Shown: piece by piece, positions 53,638 through 64,000 of the stretch
Numbering within the stretch: position 1 is the first letter of the stretch
Layout: every line of letters begins with the position of its first letter
NCBI GenBank assembly: GCA_002270565.1
Contig: NQMI01000086.1
Coordinates: 9,326 to 73,325, forward strand
Length of the DNA stretch: 64,000 nt
DNA from: Stenocarpella maydis
Lineage: Eukaryota; Ascomycota; Sordariomycetes; Diaporthales; Diaporthaceae
Direction: 5' to 3'
Made by a program: the position numbers and the translations under genes
The notes under the pieces: generated by a model
The model's database searches: none
The model's input: only the letters and a program-made list of their open reading frames with translations
What the model was told of the DNA's origin: nothing

Positions 53638-53712
53638 TTCCGTTTTCTGGTGTTCCTAGACTGATGGTGTTTTCTTCAAATGGTAGCTAATTTAACTGTT
53701 TGGCTGGATAAC

Positions 53713-54180
53713 TGTTAAACGGAAACAGTCGAATTCGACCAACTACGCCCAGTGCGTGCGTGACGGGAGATGACTTGTATGGTCGTGAGTTGATTTTTTA
53801 GGGTATACAACTACCCCGACTTTGAACCTCTGCATTAGACTTATTTCTTGCCCAAATTCTTTGTTAAGTAAACTAATCAGAAGGTTAGCTTCTGATATAT
53901 ATCTGTATATATTTTTATAGGCGTATGGGTTAGGGTTGTTGGGTTATTCGGGTAAAGTAGGTTGGTTTTGACTAGATTCTTCGTTATTTGCAAACTTGCA
54001 CCAGAGCCACCCGCAGCGTGCTGCGGGGAGACGATGTCGGAGGGTATATGAGGAGGGCTTGGGGAAGCCCTCAAAATCAGTACCAGAATAAAACAAGCAA
54101 TCACAAGTTTTCCACCAGTACTCTGCAGCCCCCTGAACCACTTCGATCCAGTATCGTACTACCAAAAAACTACTACTATA
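53713..54180 (+). repeat. Copia-type LTR, copy A4, divergent
   Basis: Begins TGTTAAACGG, shares CGCCCAGTGCGTGCGTGACG and GGGTATATGAGGAGGGCTT with A1-A3 but has none of the 20-bp units, and its 3' third is diverged. Its end is not sharply defined. Probably a solo LTR of a subfamily. Confidence 0.65.
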
Positions 54181-54194
54181 ATAAGCTTTAGTAT

Positions 54195-55830
54195 AGCATA
54201 AGAGGAAGTAATAGGCTTCCTTCTTCTTTACCTAAATATATATACTTATTAGTACCTTTATTATAGCTATACCTTAAAAATAAGCCGTTAATATATATTA
54301 AGCTCTTACTATACTACCTTACTTATAGTATATTAATATAAAACCTAAAGATAAATGAGTATAAATAATAATAACGATCTGATAAGCTCTATTTTATTTA
54401 AATAAAGTATTATTTTAAGAATTCCTAATATTTAACTATTTAAGACAAGGGTTAAGTTTATAATTAATAAGGAGGTAGTAAAGGAAAGGATAGCTTAATT
54501 ATTTTATATCTTTAGCTAACTTAAAGGCTTTTATAACTAATTTTTATCTTATATTAGCTTTACTATAAATCATAAAGAGTAGCAAAAAACCTTCTTAAAT
54601 TATATTTATTTCTTATTTAAGGATTCTTTTAAGTAATATTAAGCTAGGTTAAGGTTAACTATATTATAATAGTAGTAAGGAGAAGAGATTACAAAGTATC
54701 TTATTTCCTTTAATTAGTTAACTTATTAGGTTAAAGTAATAGCTTCTGTTAATAATTATATAATCTTAATATTAGGAAGTAATTTATCTACCTAATAAAG
54801 AACTTAGCTTAACTATAAGGAATAGCTTATTAAGCTTATGAACTTTTATACTTTCTTGTAATACTTTAAAGATATCTTTATAACTATTATTATATTCATA
54901 ATAGGACTCTTAAGGGAATAAAATGAGCTTACAGATATAAATATTTTAATATGTTTTATGAAAAAGATTAAGTAATTTAGCTTTAAATGGATATGGTATT
55001 TTAAATATAAATATTTTTATTAACAAGAAAAGATTAGTAAAATATATATAGCTTTATTAAAACCTTTTAATAAGAAGAATAACTAATTTTAAGTCTTATA
55101 TTAAAAAAGCTATAAGGGAAGATTATGCACATATTATACCTTAATAAGCTTTAAATAATTAGTAAACTAATTACTAGCTAGGCCTAAAGTATACTTAAGG
55201 TATAATTAAGATAAGCTTAAATAATATCACCTAATAAGTATTAAAATATATTAATAAGGAAGAGTTAGGCGAGTTATACAAGTATTAAAAAGTAGCGCCT
55301 CATTAAGGCTTAACTTAAATTAGCCTTATTAATAAGAGTTGTCCTTATTTAAGTAAAGAAGTAATAGCTTAATAAAAAAAGGATAATTACAACCCTATAA
55401 ACTATAATAATTCCTTTTAAGTAAATAGTTTTATATAATATATCTTTATTAACCTCTTGAATTATATAATAAAAACTTAATTATATTTATTAAGGAAGAT
55501 AAATAGCTAGTATAATAATTAGTATCTTAGTATTTAATGTTTATAAAAAGTCTTTACAATATACTAAGTATAGGTTTAAGCTATAATTATAGTAACTTCT
55601 TTTGCTACTAAAGGACTAACTAGGAGGGGTACCTAAGAAAGGACAATATATTAAGTACACCTTAGGGTTTATATAGTAGCTAGCAGCCTTAGTAGATTAC
55701 TAGCTATGAGTAGGCTTTAATATATAATATAAAAGAAAGTAATAAGCTTCCTCCTTCTCTAGCTTAATATAAATACTTATTACTATCTTTATTATAGCTA
55801 TATCTTAAAGAATAAACCTTTTATATTAAG
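54195..55830 (+). mobile_element. RIP-degraded LTR element relic with Gag-like region
   Basis: A sequence at 54195-54300 (starting AAGAGGAAGTAATAGGCTTC) is repeated directly at about 55728-55830, consistent with two LTR remnants about 1.5 kb apart. The enclosed very AT-rich DNA gives a Gag-like + frame (FINYIYFLFKDSFK-type and RLRLTIL) riddled with TAA/TAG. No pol is present, so this is a non-autonomous or internally deleted copy. Confidence 0.5.
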
Positions 55831-57221
55831 TAATAAAGATTTAAAAGCTTAAAGAATTACGATCTAGTATAGCTAGTAATAATTTATAATTAAATAAAGC
55901 ATAGTTTTAAGTAAATAATTACGGTCTTTAGTAATACTTATATTTAAAAAGGAGATGGTAACTAAATATAAGATTATAAATTTAATTTTTACTACTATTA
56001 AAGAATTAAGTTAAGAATTCTTTTATAAAAGAAACTAACTTATTTTACTTTAATTATACGTCTTTACTTAAATAGCCTTTATATTTAATATAGTATAAGA
56101 TTATAGCTTTAATACTTCTTTTATATTATTCCTTAGGTCACTATTATAAATGCATTAGGCTATATATGCATAGGCCCTAGCGTAAAGCATAGACCATAGG
56201 CATAAGGCCCTAAGCTCTTCAAACCTTATAGCTATTAGAAGGAACCAAACCTTCCCTTTCTCTCTTTTTTCTTAGCTAGATGAGGTCTTAATTAGAATTT
56301 TATGATTTCAAGCAAGATTTAAGAGCATAGCTTCTTATATATCCCTCTTATGATAGCAGCCATGGCTTTAAATTAATAATTCTTTACAGATAATTTCGGT
56401 CCATTTTGCTATAGTTTGTAAGGACTGTTACAGCTATTAGTTGCTAGTATACTCTTTTATTACCTAAATATATTAGGCTCTTTAAGCCTAATAAATGGAA
56501 ATGCCCTATCTGTTTTATGAATGCTAGGCTAAGGAGCCGTTATGTTAATAAGTTTTTACTTAGCATTTATAATAACTAGGGGAATAAGGAGCTGCATTAC
56601 TGTTGATGGACTCAAGACTTATCAGAAAGGATATATTACTGGAATGGTATCTGCGTGATACTTGCTATGCATTAGGAGGCTGCAGTTATCATGAGCGGGC
56701 TTGATAGTAGAAGCTAGATTGCAAGCCAGTCTCTACTACTTTGGCTCCCTTCCTTTCTATAAACCAGACAGACTCTGCAGATTGCGGTTCCTAGCTTGAA
56801 TTTATTACAGCTGACTTGCCGTAATGCGGGGTGTATTTCTAGCTCTTATTTGCCAGTGAAATCTCTCCTGTGCGCGCACTTCGTCGCGCCAGCGAGACCG
56901 AGCATGGCGACCTCCGTGGCCCGAGCCAAGCGCACTGCCCAACTCCCAACTCGCGGCCCCAGGGACTACTACCACATGATGGATTATACCGAATGCGACC
57001 ATGAGGGAGGATCCCGACGCGCCAGCTCGTGTAAAAGCCAACTGCTCTTGCTTGTACCACTGGAATTGGGAATGTGCAGCTGCAGCCTCGAGTTGATGCC
57101 CTGCGTGGGTGCAGCAATGCATGCTTGCCCCTTTCTGGCCCATGATCCCGATGCTGACCCTGGATCTGGAGCTGCATATGCACTGCCCGCTGGCAGCTGC
57201 ATGTCTCTGGGGGAGAGACTG

Positions 57222-57222
<1 letters not shown>
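55831..57222. other. AT-rich relic grading into unique DNA
   Basis: AT-rich transposon-like DNA continues to about 56780 without a recognisable domain. From there GC content rises sharply. Open frames at 56796-57386 (+) and several antisense ones overlap, look compositional rather than coding, and are not called. Confidence 0.4.
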
Positions 57223-57252
<30 letters not shown>

Positions 57253-57258
57253 TGTCGC
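57223..57258. repeat. Trinucleotide (GTC/GAC)n microsatellite
   Basis: About eleven GTC units with one GTT interruption. It lies in the 5' region of the SUR7-like gene and is probably untranslated there. Confidence 0.85.
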
Positions 57259-57875
57259 CGCCGCGATCAAGTCGTTTCAAATCGGTGGGCGCGAACAGTC
57301 AGGTACCTTGGCCGATCGATTGGTGGGCGGCTCACGCGGTCGAAACAGAAACGATTGTTCTATTGGCCACAATGTGTTTGGCGTGAGGCCGAGACCCTGG
57401 AGCCGCCTGCAGGTGTGGGGCCTGCCGCCAGGCCCCCCCAGCCTGGCGCGTGTTGTTACTCCAGGGCAGTGCAACGACAGCCACTCAATCGACCGCTGGC
57501 CTGGTGCACTCACTTGTATTGTTCTGCGTCTTTGATGTCTTTGTCCATGACGCCTCTGGACCCCACGGGAACCCACGGCAGCCCATTCTTGGGTTTTGGG
57601 TTTTGGGTTCCCGTGCCTGCAGCTTCTGGTGTACAAATACAACCCGGCCCGTTTCAGTGCTTTGTTGGTGGTGCATCTTGAAAGAGTGTGCTGTTCCTCC
57701 TCTCCATATTTGAAGGCTTACACGCCTCCGCCGCCCTACACACATACCTCACACTTCGCTTCATTTTGCTCCATCATTTTCTTCTTTTTCTTTTGCCCCT
57801 TCCATTCTCGATACCCTCAACTCTTGATACACACATCTTTCTGCTTGGATAGCCGGTCTATCAACCTTGATCAGT
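57259..57875. promoter_or_regulatory. Promoter and pyrimidine-rich leader of the SUR7-like gene
   Basis: Contains CT-rich stretches (about 57740-57835, including TTTTCTTCTTTTTCTTTTGC) just upstream of the start codon, a frequent feature of well-expressed fungal genes near the transcription start. No TATA box is obvious. Confidence 0.45.
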
Positions 57876-59282
57876 ATGGACCACCAAGGACAAGGCTACC
57901 CGCCCCGTAACGGCTGGCGATCAGAGGGCTCAACTCACGAGTCCTACTCAGAAAAGAGGGATCCTCCCTCACAATCCCCCAAAAAGTCAAAAAGCTTTAT
58001 CTGGAGGATGATGCGGCTCGGCTCAACGCTAGCGCTCACAATAGCCGCCCTGGTGCTCACAATCATCATCATCGCTGCTGGGAGGCATGGCGATGGGAGC
58101 AGTGATCTCTCCCTGGTAACAATCGACATGAGCAACTTTGCCCGCTTCAACCCACCCCAGATCACCCTGGTGAACACCACCGAGGCCACAAAAACTCGGA
58201 GGGGCCTCGGCTCCGTTGTGAGCGAAATCGCAGGCAAGGCAAGTGATGCCGCGGATTCGGTCGAAACATTTGCATCGGGTGCCGCCTCGGCCGTCGAGTC
58301 AGCGGCCGGGGCCGTCGCCACAGCCGCCGAGGCCAAGGCCGACCAGATCATCGGCGAGATCGGAGATAAGCTCGACGACATCGAGGAGGCCGTCGTGGGC
58401 CTCATGGAAAAGGTCCTCGGCACCATCCAGGACGCCCTTAACAAGTGGCTCCGGGAGGCCGCCTCAGCCCTCGACGACATCGACATCCCGAGGACAATAT
58501 CGCTGCACCTGACCACGTACTGCAGCGGAAACGCCACAGTGAACTCGACAGCGAGCGCCTCCGGCCCCAACTCGACCGCCGTCGCCGCGTCGGGCTCCAT
58601 CTCATGCCACCGCCTCTTCTCCAGCGGCGAGACCTCCTTCAACGAGACCAGCAACAACGGCACCATCTTCGGCTTCCAGCCGGGCGCCGTCCTCGCAAAG
58701 GCCCTGGGCGTCTTCTTCGTGCCCGAGGGCGCTCAGCTCGCCATCCGCGAGCCCGTCGACGGCGCCGCCAACACGGTCGACCGCCTCGTCCACGAGGCCG
58801 GCGCCGAGCTCGAGGCCTGGAGCGTCAACCTGCTCTTCATCCCCATCGTCGCCATGTACGCCCTCGCCGCCTTCTTCACCTGCCTGCTGCTGCTCGTCCT
58901 GCTCCTCACCACCTTCCTGAGCTTCAGGGACCACGAGCGCGTGCCGGCAAAGGTCTTCGGCCTGTGCGGCGCCATCGCTGCCATCGCTGCCTTCTTCCTC
59001 CTGCTGGGGAGCGTCATCCTGACCGTCATTTCTCTCGTCGCCTATGTCATTGGTCTTGGAGCCGGCGTCGTCGATATCACCGTGGAGTCGAGCTCCAGGC
59101 TCAAGTGGATGTCCTGGGCCGCTTTCATTATTATGGCTGTTGTTGCCATCACGCTCAAGTTGCAGGAATTCGTGGAAGAGGTCGTGTTCTGGTGGAACTT
59201 CCTGAAGGGGCTTTGCGGGGCCCGGAAGAGCAAGGCAGCCACAAAGGAGATGCCTCAAAACACGTCAAACTACCGCTATTAG
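57876..59282 (+). CDS. SUR7/PalI-like four-helix membrane protein
   Basis: Intact single-exon gene of 468 residues from the ATG at 57876. It has a hydrophilic N-terminus, a first membrane helix (LGSTLALTIAALVLTIIIIA) near residues 48-68, and a large extracellular loop. The loop has an Ala-rich amphipathic helix (SAVESAAGAVATAAEAKADQ ... IGDKLDDIEEAVVG), several N-glycosylation sites (NATVNST, NSTA, NETS) and a Cys pair (TTYCSGN ... SCHRLF). Three closely spaced helices follow (LLFIPIVAMYALAAFFTCLL, FGLCGAIAAIAAFFLLLGSV/ILTVISLVAYVIGLGAGVV, MSWAAFIIMAVVAITL) and a basic tail. This matches the SUR7/PalI family of fungal plasma-membrane (eisosome, pH-sensing) proteins. The very long Ala-rich loop is unusual for SUR7 itself, so a distinct subfamily is possible. 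Confidence 0.75.
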   Translation: MDHQGQGYPPRNGWRSEGSTHESYSEKRDPPSQSPKKSKSFIWRMMRLGSTLALTIAALVLTIIIIAAGRHGDGSSDLSLVTIDMSNFARFNPPQITLVNTTEATKTRRGLGSVVSEIAGKASDAADSVETFASGAASAVESAAGAVATAAEAKADQIIGEIGDKLDDIEEAVVGLMEKVLGTIQDALNKWLREAASALDDIDIPRTISLHLTTYCSGNATVNSTASASGPNSTAVAASGSISCHRLFSSGETSFNETSNNGTIFGFQPGAVLAKALGVFFVPEGAQLAIREPVDGAANTVDRLVHEAGAELEAWSVNLLFIPIVAMYALAAFFTCLLLLVLLLTTFLSFRDHERVPAKVFGLCGAIAAIAAFFLLLGSVILTVISLVAYVIGLGAGVVDITVESSSRLKWMSWAAFIIMAVVAITLKLQEFVEEVVFWWNFLKGLCGARKSKAATKEMPQNTSNYRY

Positions 59283-60800
59283 GGTGGGGTTCTCGATCCC
59301 GCAGATAGCAGGTCCTACTCTGACCTAGGGACGTAATAATCAAATAATAAGAGCCAGCTGACTGGCGCCTGAACGCCAACCAGATCTTTTATCCCAGATG
59401 TCTTCCCTACCTGAGTGAAAAACGTCCTAGAGAACGCTGCAATGTATCCATCAATTCTCTGTGTACCTGTCATGACCCTCGCGTAGAGCTACTATCGCAC
59501 CACGCAAGCATTATCAAGAAGACTAACTTACTACCTACTTAGTGCGCAAGAGTCGCAGGCCATCTAAGAAGCTATGAACAATGTGCCAATCAAAATGCTT
59601 GCAAAATAGTGATAGGCCAGGCTACGGTCGTGTGAATTAGCAAGTTCAAGCCACGAATATGGCACCAAATAGCATTTTATGGAGTGTCATTGGTTTTTGT
59701 TTGACTACAGCCGTCTGCTGAGAGAGCCTGGGAGTAGTGGGGAAGCGAAATGAGCAACTGGAAGGTCACAGCTTGAATAAGCATTTCATCTGGTTCTACA
59801 TGCCTCTCAGGGCCGAGCAGAAAATCTCCTTACTTGAGCTCCATGAAAGAGCCCTGGCCTCCTCAAGATGACATTACTGGAAGGTTCAGACATACGCCAC
59901 TCAGAAGAGGCCAGAAGAGCTTACAGCGCTAAGTGAGTCTCTTTCCTCCTGACTTCCAAGGTCTACCCTGACCTTGCCAGTAAGGCTGTCACACCGTGTG
60001 TAGGTTAAGGTGACACTATTAGAGCTATGAAGCATTTTTCTTGCGCCTTCCCAACCCTCAAACTAGCAGATATCGCCCAAGGCACCTTGTAATTGCGTTT
60101 AACGTACATTATACCCTGCCCTCGTGCGGGAGCGTGGCCACTGTTCTGTGGCTTGGGTTTACACCACCCTCACCCTTGCCTTTTAGCTCACCAATGGATG
60201 CATACATAGCGGCACTGCCACACAACTATTGCTGGAAACCGTTTGTTGGGTACCGCTTGCAGGAACTAGCGAGATTCAGTCAGCTCACCCCACCTATCTT
60301 CCTCCTTCTCCCAGCTGTCGCCGCTGCTTCTTTCACCGTGTATGTATTTGCCCGCGTCTGCTCACTAGATGATTCAACAGGTGTCCTAAAGGAACATCAC
60401 TGACTACAGCTTAGTCTTCTTTGCAGGCGTTGAGGGACCGGAGGTGCCCCCTCTCACACTACAGCTCACGGCCGAGGTACAATCTACATAGGTGCCAGAG
60501 ACCCAACGGCCTCCTCTGAGACCTGACGACAAAAGCGGAGGGGAGACACATTTCATTGGGAACAATCCCAGGCTAATACTGGTCTGGGACAGTAAACATG
60601 AGCCCCAGCCTCGGTGTGGTATGACAAAAACGCTCTTGCGAAATAACCTCGCGCTTGTTTCTACGAAAATAACCTAGGTAGCCGAGAACCGTGGGCAAAG
60701 ACGTTTGTACGCCTTTGATAACGACTCAGAACACGTGCACTCAATCCGCCCTGCATCCAATGATTATCGCCTGTAGGAAACTCCCTATGATATTCCGGCT
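59283..60800. other. Intergenic, no gene seen
   Basis: About 1.5 kb. A 120-codon + frame (60041-60403) and a 61-codon one (60492-60677) lack domain features. The region should contain the 3' end of the SUR7-like transcript and the former promoter of the NACHT gene. Confidence 0.4.
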
Positions 60801-62654
60801 ATGGATCCGGTGTCGGCATTGAGTCTCGTAGCGAACATTTTCGCAGTCATCAGTTTCACCGGCGAGGTTCTCTCAACTGCGACGTAGATCAAGGAAAATG
60901 GAAACACTGAGCGTCATGGCGAGCTATTCCAGCTTAGCAGAGGTCTCAAAAAGACAGTCTGGTGTCTGAGTGATTCATTCCAGAACCATTCGGGGGAAAA
61001 GAAGGCCCAGGATAATGAGATCGATGCGGAAATTGCCGCAATTGCATCCAAGGCGGTCGCGACAGCCTCATACGTGTCTGGTTTAATGGAAAGGTTTCGG
61101 CCCAAGAACCTATCAATATTGGACGTCATAAGAGAAAACGGGACTTTCCTTCCTGAAAAAGCATGAGATCGATGAGGCAGAGCAGAAACTCAAGGATCTT
61201 CGAGACCAGCTCAACTTCCGGGTCATCCTCAGTCTGAAGAGATAAACTGGACGCGCAGTCAACAATGAGCAGTAAGGCATTCAAGGACTTTGACCAACAG
61301 ACGAGGCAAATTGCTACAAACTTCCTCGACCACAATATTAGCTCTCTCGATGTCATTCTCTCGGCCCAAATTAACAGCAACCGTCAAGCCGGCGAACGGC
61401 ATCAGAAGATTATGGCCAGCCTGGGAAAATGAATCCCCCAGCAGCAAACACAGTCCTTTAAGGGGTCTCCAGGTTTAATTGGCATTCTCGGGGTTTTGCC
61501 TGAGATTACTATTATAGAGGATGTGTTCCGAAGCTCGCTTTGGTACCCAACCATGGAAGAGCGACAGCAGGAAACATGGTTGCCGCACAAGGGTACTATG
61601 GAATGGGTATTCCAGGAGCGTTCGGCTCAAAGACTTGTGCCATGGGACGACTTGACCCATTTCGTGACCAAAAGCTGTGGCACATACCGGATCACTGGCA
61701 AAGCTGGATCAGGCAAGGGCACTCTGATGAAGTACATCAACACGAAGACGAAGCTGGGCAAGGAATTGGCAGAACTTGCTGGAGGATGTAAAATTTTTCA
61801 AAGCTTGCTTCTATCCCTCATACCTCGACACTGATATGCAGAAGTCGGAAATAGGTTTGCTGAGATCCATTGTCCTCGCTCCGGGAAAGCAGTCTCGATG
61901 AGCCTGTTATCCATAACGAGATGTTCATGGTCATGGCGGGTGAAGAACATCTGATCCCCACCGCTCCAGGATGCCGGCTTCGGCTTCTGGCGCGAGGTGC
62001 TGATCAGGGCGCTTCAGATCGATTCGTTCTTCTGCGAAAGCCGCTCCTTTCAACCCTAGCTCAAGACCATGTGCCAGCGAGAGAGCGTCAAGGCAGTAAT
62101 TTCAAGTCGCCTCTGGGCTGCGCTTGAAGACACATTTTCTGCCAGTCCACGGCTGCGGCTTCAAAACCGCACTCACAAAGATATCAGCTTCTATGTGAAG
62201 GACGGAATGCACAAGACCTGCCACATGCAGATGCTTCTGAAGATTTATCCTGAGGAGTCGAAAGCTACGATGGCAGAGATTGTTGAAGCTTCAGCGGGAG
62301 TCTTTCTCTTGGTCCGTCTGGTTGTTCAAAACCTCAATGGAATGACTTGTGGACGGAGATGGTGTTGCCGCCTTGCAGGCCCGGCTCCGTGAACTCCCGA
62401 CCGACTTGGACGACCTTTTTCGGGTGATGTTGAAGCGCGTGCCAGATCCTTATCGGCGCCAAACCTCAAAATTGCTCGAGCTTGTCTATTACGGCACTCG
62501 TGATAGGTGGAAACTGAGCCTGTTCGGGCTTCATTATGCGTTTGAGTCAGATGAGGAAGACGTTTTGAAAGCCCCAATCGAACCCCTCCTATCGGAGAGG
62601 TTGGAGAGGTTGATCAAGTCTACGGATGGAATGGTTCGACCTGATTGCTGGTGA
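60801..62654 (+). pseudogene. NACHT/STAND (NLR-like) protein gene, degraded
   Basis: Fungal NLR-type NTPase remnant, a class linked to heterokaryon incompatibility and non-self response. The ATG at 60801 starts DPVSALSLVANIFAVISFTG, the typical N-terminal STAND-associated domain, with TAG at 60885 (Gln or Trp expected) and a frame break near 61160. Then LWYPTMEERQQETWLPHKGT, EWVFQERS, the Walker A motif (YRITGKAGSGKGTLMKYI, with Gly-Thr where Ser-Thr is usual), RLWAALEDTFSASPRLRLQN and ASAGVFLLVRLVVQNL. After another shift near 62345 come LQARLRELPTDLDDLFRVML and LLELVYYGTRDRWKLSLFGL. At least four shifts or stops are needed to read it. The repeat domain (WD40/ANK/TPR) is not seen in this segment. 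Confidence 0.82.
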
Positions 62655-63099
62655 TTGTGTTAAGAGGGGCAACATGGACATAATGGGTCCTGGGGTTGCT
62701 GCCTATGGTATACTGCATGGTATACCACACGAGACAGGTTTACATACAACCAGACGGACACATAGACCATAGAGGAACAGAGGAAGAGCAAGGACGCAGA
62801 TTTTAGAAGAAAAAAAAGATTAAAAAAAAAAAAGGAGAGGAGCAGAAGGCACACGGTTGAACCCGCAACCCTCGAGGTGCCATCATAGTAGTGCCGTAGG
62901 GCCCTAATCCCAAGTCGGGGGGTTTACAGCTGTACTAGTCACCTCCAGATTGCTTAGATGTTGAGAGTTGGGGCGTTGGGCGGGTTTATAAAGAGGCTTT
63001 TCGTCTGACAGAGAATCCTCCAGAGTCAGTGTCTGGGCTTTGTGGAAGTGGTGCGCATGAATATGTGGCTGGCACATGGTCCAGATACATTCAGTTGGG
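62655..63099 (-). other. Insertion-like spacer with tRNA-like B-box and T-tract
   Basis: Read on the minus strand, the sequence near 62850-62925 contains GGTTGCGGGTTCAACCGTG, a good B-box/T-arm-like motif, followed by CT-rich sequence and two poly-T runs (62821-62832, 62809-62816). This resembles the tRNA-related head and tail of a short retroposon. No A-box or full cloverleaf was found. Confidence 0.35.
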
Positions 63100-63610
63100 A
63101 TCATTAGATCCATGGCTCTGTACGCTGGGTACCGAGCACTCGAGGCAGAGCAGCTGATGAAGCAGGCCTCCGCAGCACTGCTTCTTGAGCTGGACAAGGT
63201 GATGGGCTGCCACATTGAGGTTCTTGCTAAATGGTGGCTGAACAGCGCGAGCGCATCACCTTATGCCTGTCTCTTATGCCAAAGGACCCACCGCGGGCGG
63301 TGCCCCTTCGCAAGTGTCAAAGCTGTGCTTCGAGTTCAGCCCGCGGTCGAGGACGACCTTCCTGTCCTTCGCCGCGTCGATGCAGCTCCGGTATTTTATC
63401 CAGCACCAGGCTGATTGCCACGGGCCCCAGATTCCCAACCAAGAACAAGAGCCGCTGCTTGGTTACGTAGAAGAGGCTAGAAGCTCTCAGCCGGCGACCA
63501 CTGATGAGCCTCACATAGCTGTTGACTCCGAGCTTGTCAGATTCCTCGAGAGATCATCGAGAAAGGCGGTGTTTTCTAAAGCGAGGGTCCTGGGAAATAG
63601 GGCCAAGTAG
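63100..63610 (+). pseudogene. Possible C-terminal remnant of the NACHT gene
   Basis: + frames here (ALYAGYRALEAEQLMKQASA, then after a shift FLSFAASMQLRYFIQHQADC and DSELVRFLERSSRKAVFSKA) are coding-like and run in the direction of the NACHT pseudogene. Fungal NLRs often have a helical segment between NACHT and repeats that resembles this. The link is positional and weak. Confidence 0.35.
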
Positions 63611-64000
63611 GAGGGCCAAGGAGAGGTGTGTGCTGGCGCCACTCATCGTCTCGTCAGGGCCGTAGGGGATAGTCTCTTTGCACACGCCTCAAGTACGCTT
63701 ACTTGAAACTGAAATCGAAGATGCGCACTCTAACTCACAATCGAGCCCAATTCACACCCCGGGATCTTTGGATTAAACTCTTGGGGGTTCAGGCACAGAC
63801 TGGCGAGGATGAGGAGCATGGTTTCGATGCGCCACCTGATGATGCCGCAATTTCAAAGTACCTCTCTTGTGATCGCCTCTTGAGGACCCGAAATATACAC
63901 AAAAATCTATGACACATTAACGGCACAACCGTCTTGTCCTGGGGGGCAACATCTGACCCCCCACCCCTCTCCGCGCCGAAAACCCACGCCCATATAAACG
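63611..64000. other. End of window, no clear gene
   Basis: A 69-codon + frame (63703-63912; FTPRDLWIKLLGVQAQ) may be a further piece of the preceding pseudogene. The remainder shows nothing assignable and the window ends in GC-rich sequence. Confidence 0.35.

Noticed and set aside
56796..57386. 196-codon + frame upstream of the SUR7-like gene as a gene.
   Set aside because: It runs through the GTC microsatellite as poly-Ser, overlaps open frames on all sides and contains no recognisable domain. It is more likely promoter/5' UTR DNA.
58445..59308. Long open frames overlapping the SUR7-like gene in other frames (287 and 218 codons).
   Set aside because: They are extremely Arg- or Glu/Gly-rich, as expected from reading GC-rich third positions out of frame, and show no domain structure.
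59995..60030. Resemblance of AAGGTGACACTATTAGA to the SP6 phage promoter, suggesting vector contamination.
   Set aside because: The match is broken by an extra base and a mismatch, no vector or polylinker sequence adjoins it, and flanking DNA is ordinary. A chance partial match is most likely.

Overview
The window looks like a chromosome segment of a filamentous ascomycete (Pezizomycotina). Protein genes carry many short GT-AG introns of about 50-90 bp with CTAAC/CTGAC-like branch sites. The families are typically fungal: class A flavin monooxygenases, microsomal P450s, a Zn2Cys6-type regulator tail, a SUR7/PalI-like protein and a NACHT/STAND protein. Long AT-rich blocks carry retroelement reading frames in which glutamine codons have become TAG/TAA and tryptophan codons stops, the mark of repeat-induced point mutation (RIP). 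Gene-bearing and repeat compartments alternate sharply.

Layout. 1-7.7 kb: RIP-damaged Ty3/gypsy pol and another element-like ORF. 8-27 kb: a gene-dense block containing E1-alpha, E1-beta and E2 of a branched-chain 2-oxoacid dehydrogenase, a regulator fragment, a truncated FAD monooxygenase, a P450, an SDR exon fragment, a complete PheA-type FAD monooxygenase, a second P450, a SnoaL-like protein and a VOC protein. 27-36 kb: decayed DNA transposons (pogo-like, a Mutator-like element with 39-bp terminal inverted repeats, two MITE-like hairpins), an alpha/beta-hydrolase scrap and an MFS transporter cut off after its first membrane segments. 36.5-41.3 kb: a tRNA-like/SINE-like sequence and three uncharacterised ORFs. 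41.8-43.4 kb: a broken two-chromodomain gene. 43.5-56 kb: nested LTR retrotransposons, with a copia-type element, four related LTRs, an LTR inserted between integrase and reverse transcriptase, and two single-N positions. 57.9-59.3 kb: an intact SUR7/PalI-like membrane protein. 60.8-63.6 kb: a decayed NACHT gene.

How the genes may work together. The 8-27 kb block reads as an accessory metabolic (secondary-metabolite-like) cluster in partial decay. E1-alpha, E1-beta and E2 all keep mitochondrial-type leaders and would turn valine-, leucine- or isoleucine-derived 2-oxoacids into branched acyl-CoAs. Two monooxygenases, two P450s, a SnoaL-like fold and a VOC protein are typical tailoring enzymes. 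No polyketide synthase, NRPS or terpene cyclase is seen, so a core enzyme, if any, lies outside the window. E1-alpha, E1-beta, P450 no. 1, the PheA-type monooxygenase, SnoaL and VOC genes appear intact. E2 and P450 no. 2 each carry a single-base frameshift (real or assembly error). The regulator, one monooxygenase, an SDR and the transporter are truncated.

Exon boundaries were derived by hand from splice motifs and protein-family expectation; no alignment or search was run.
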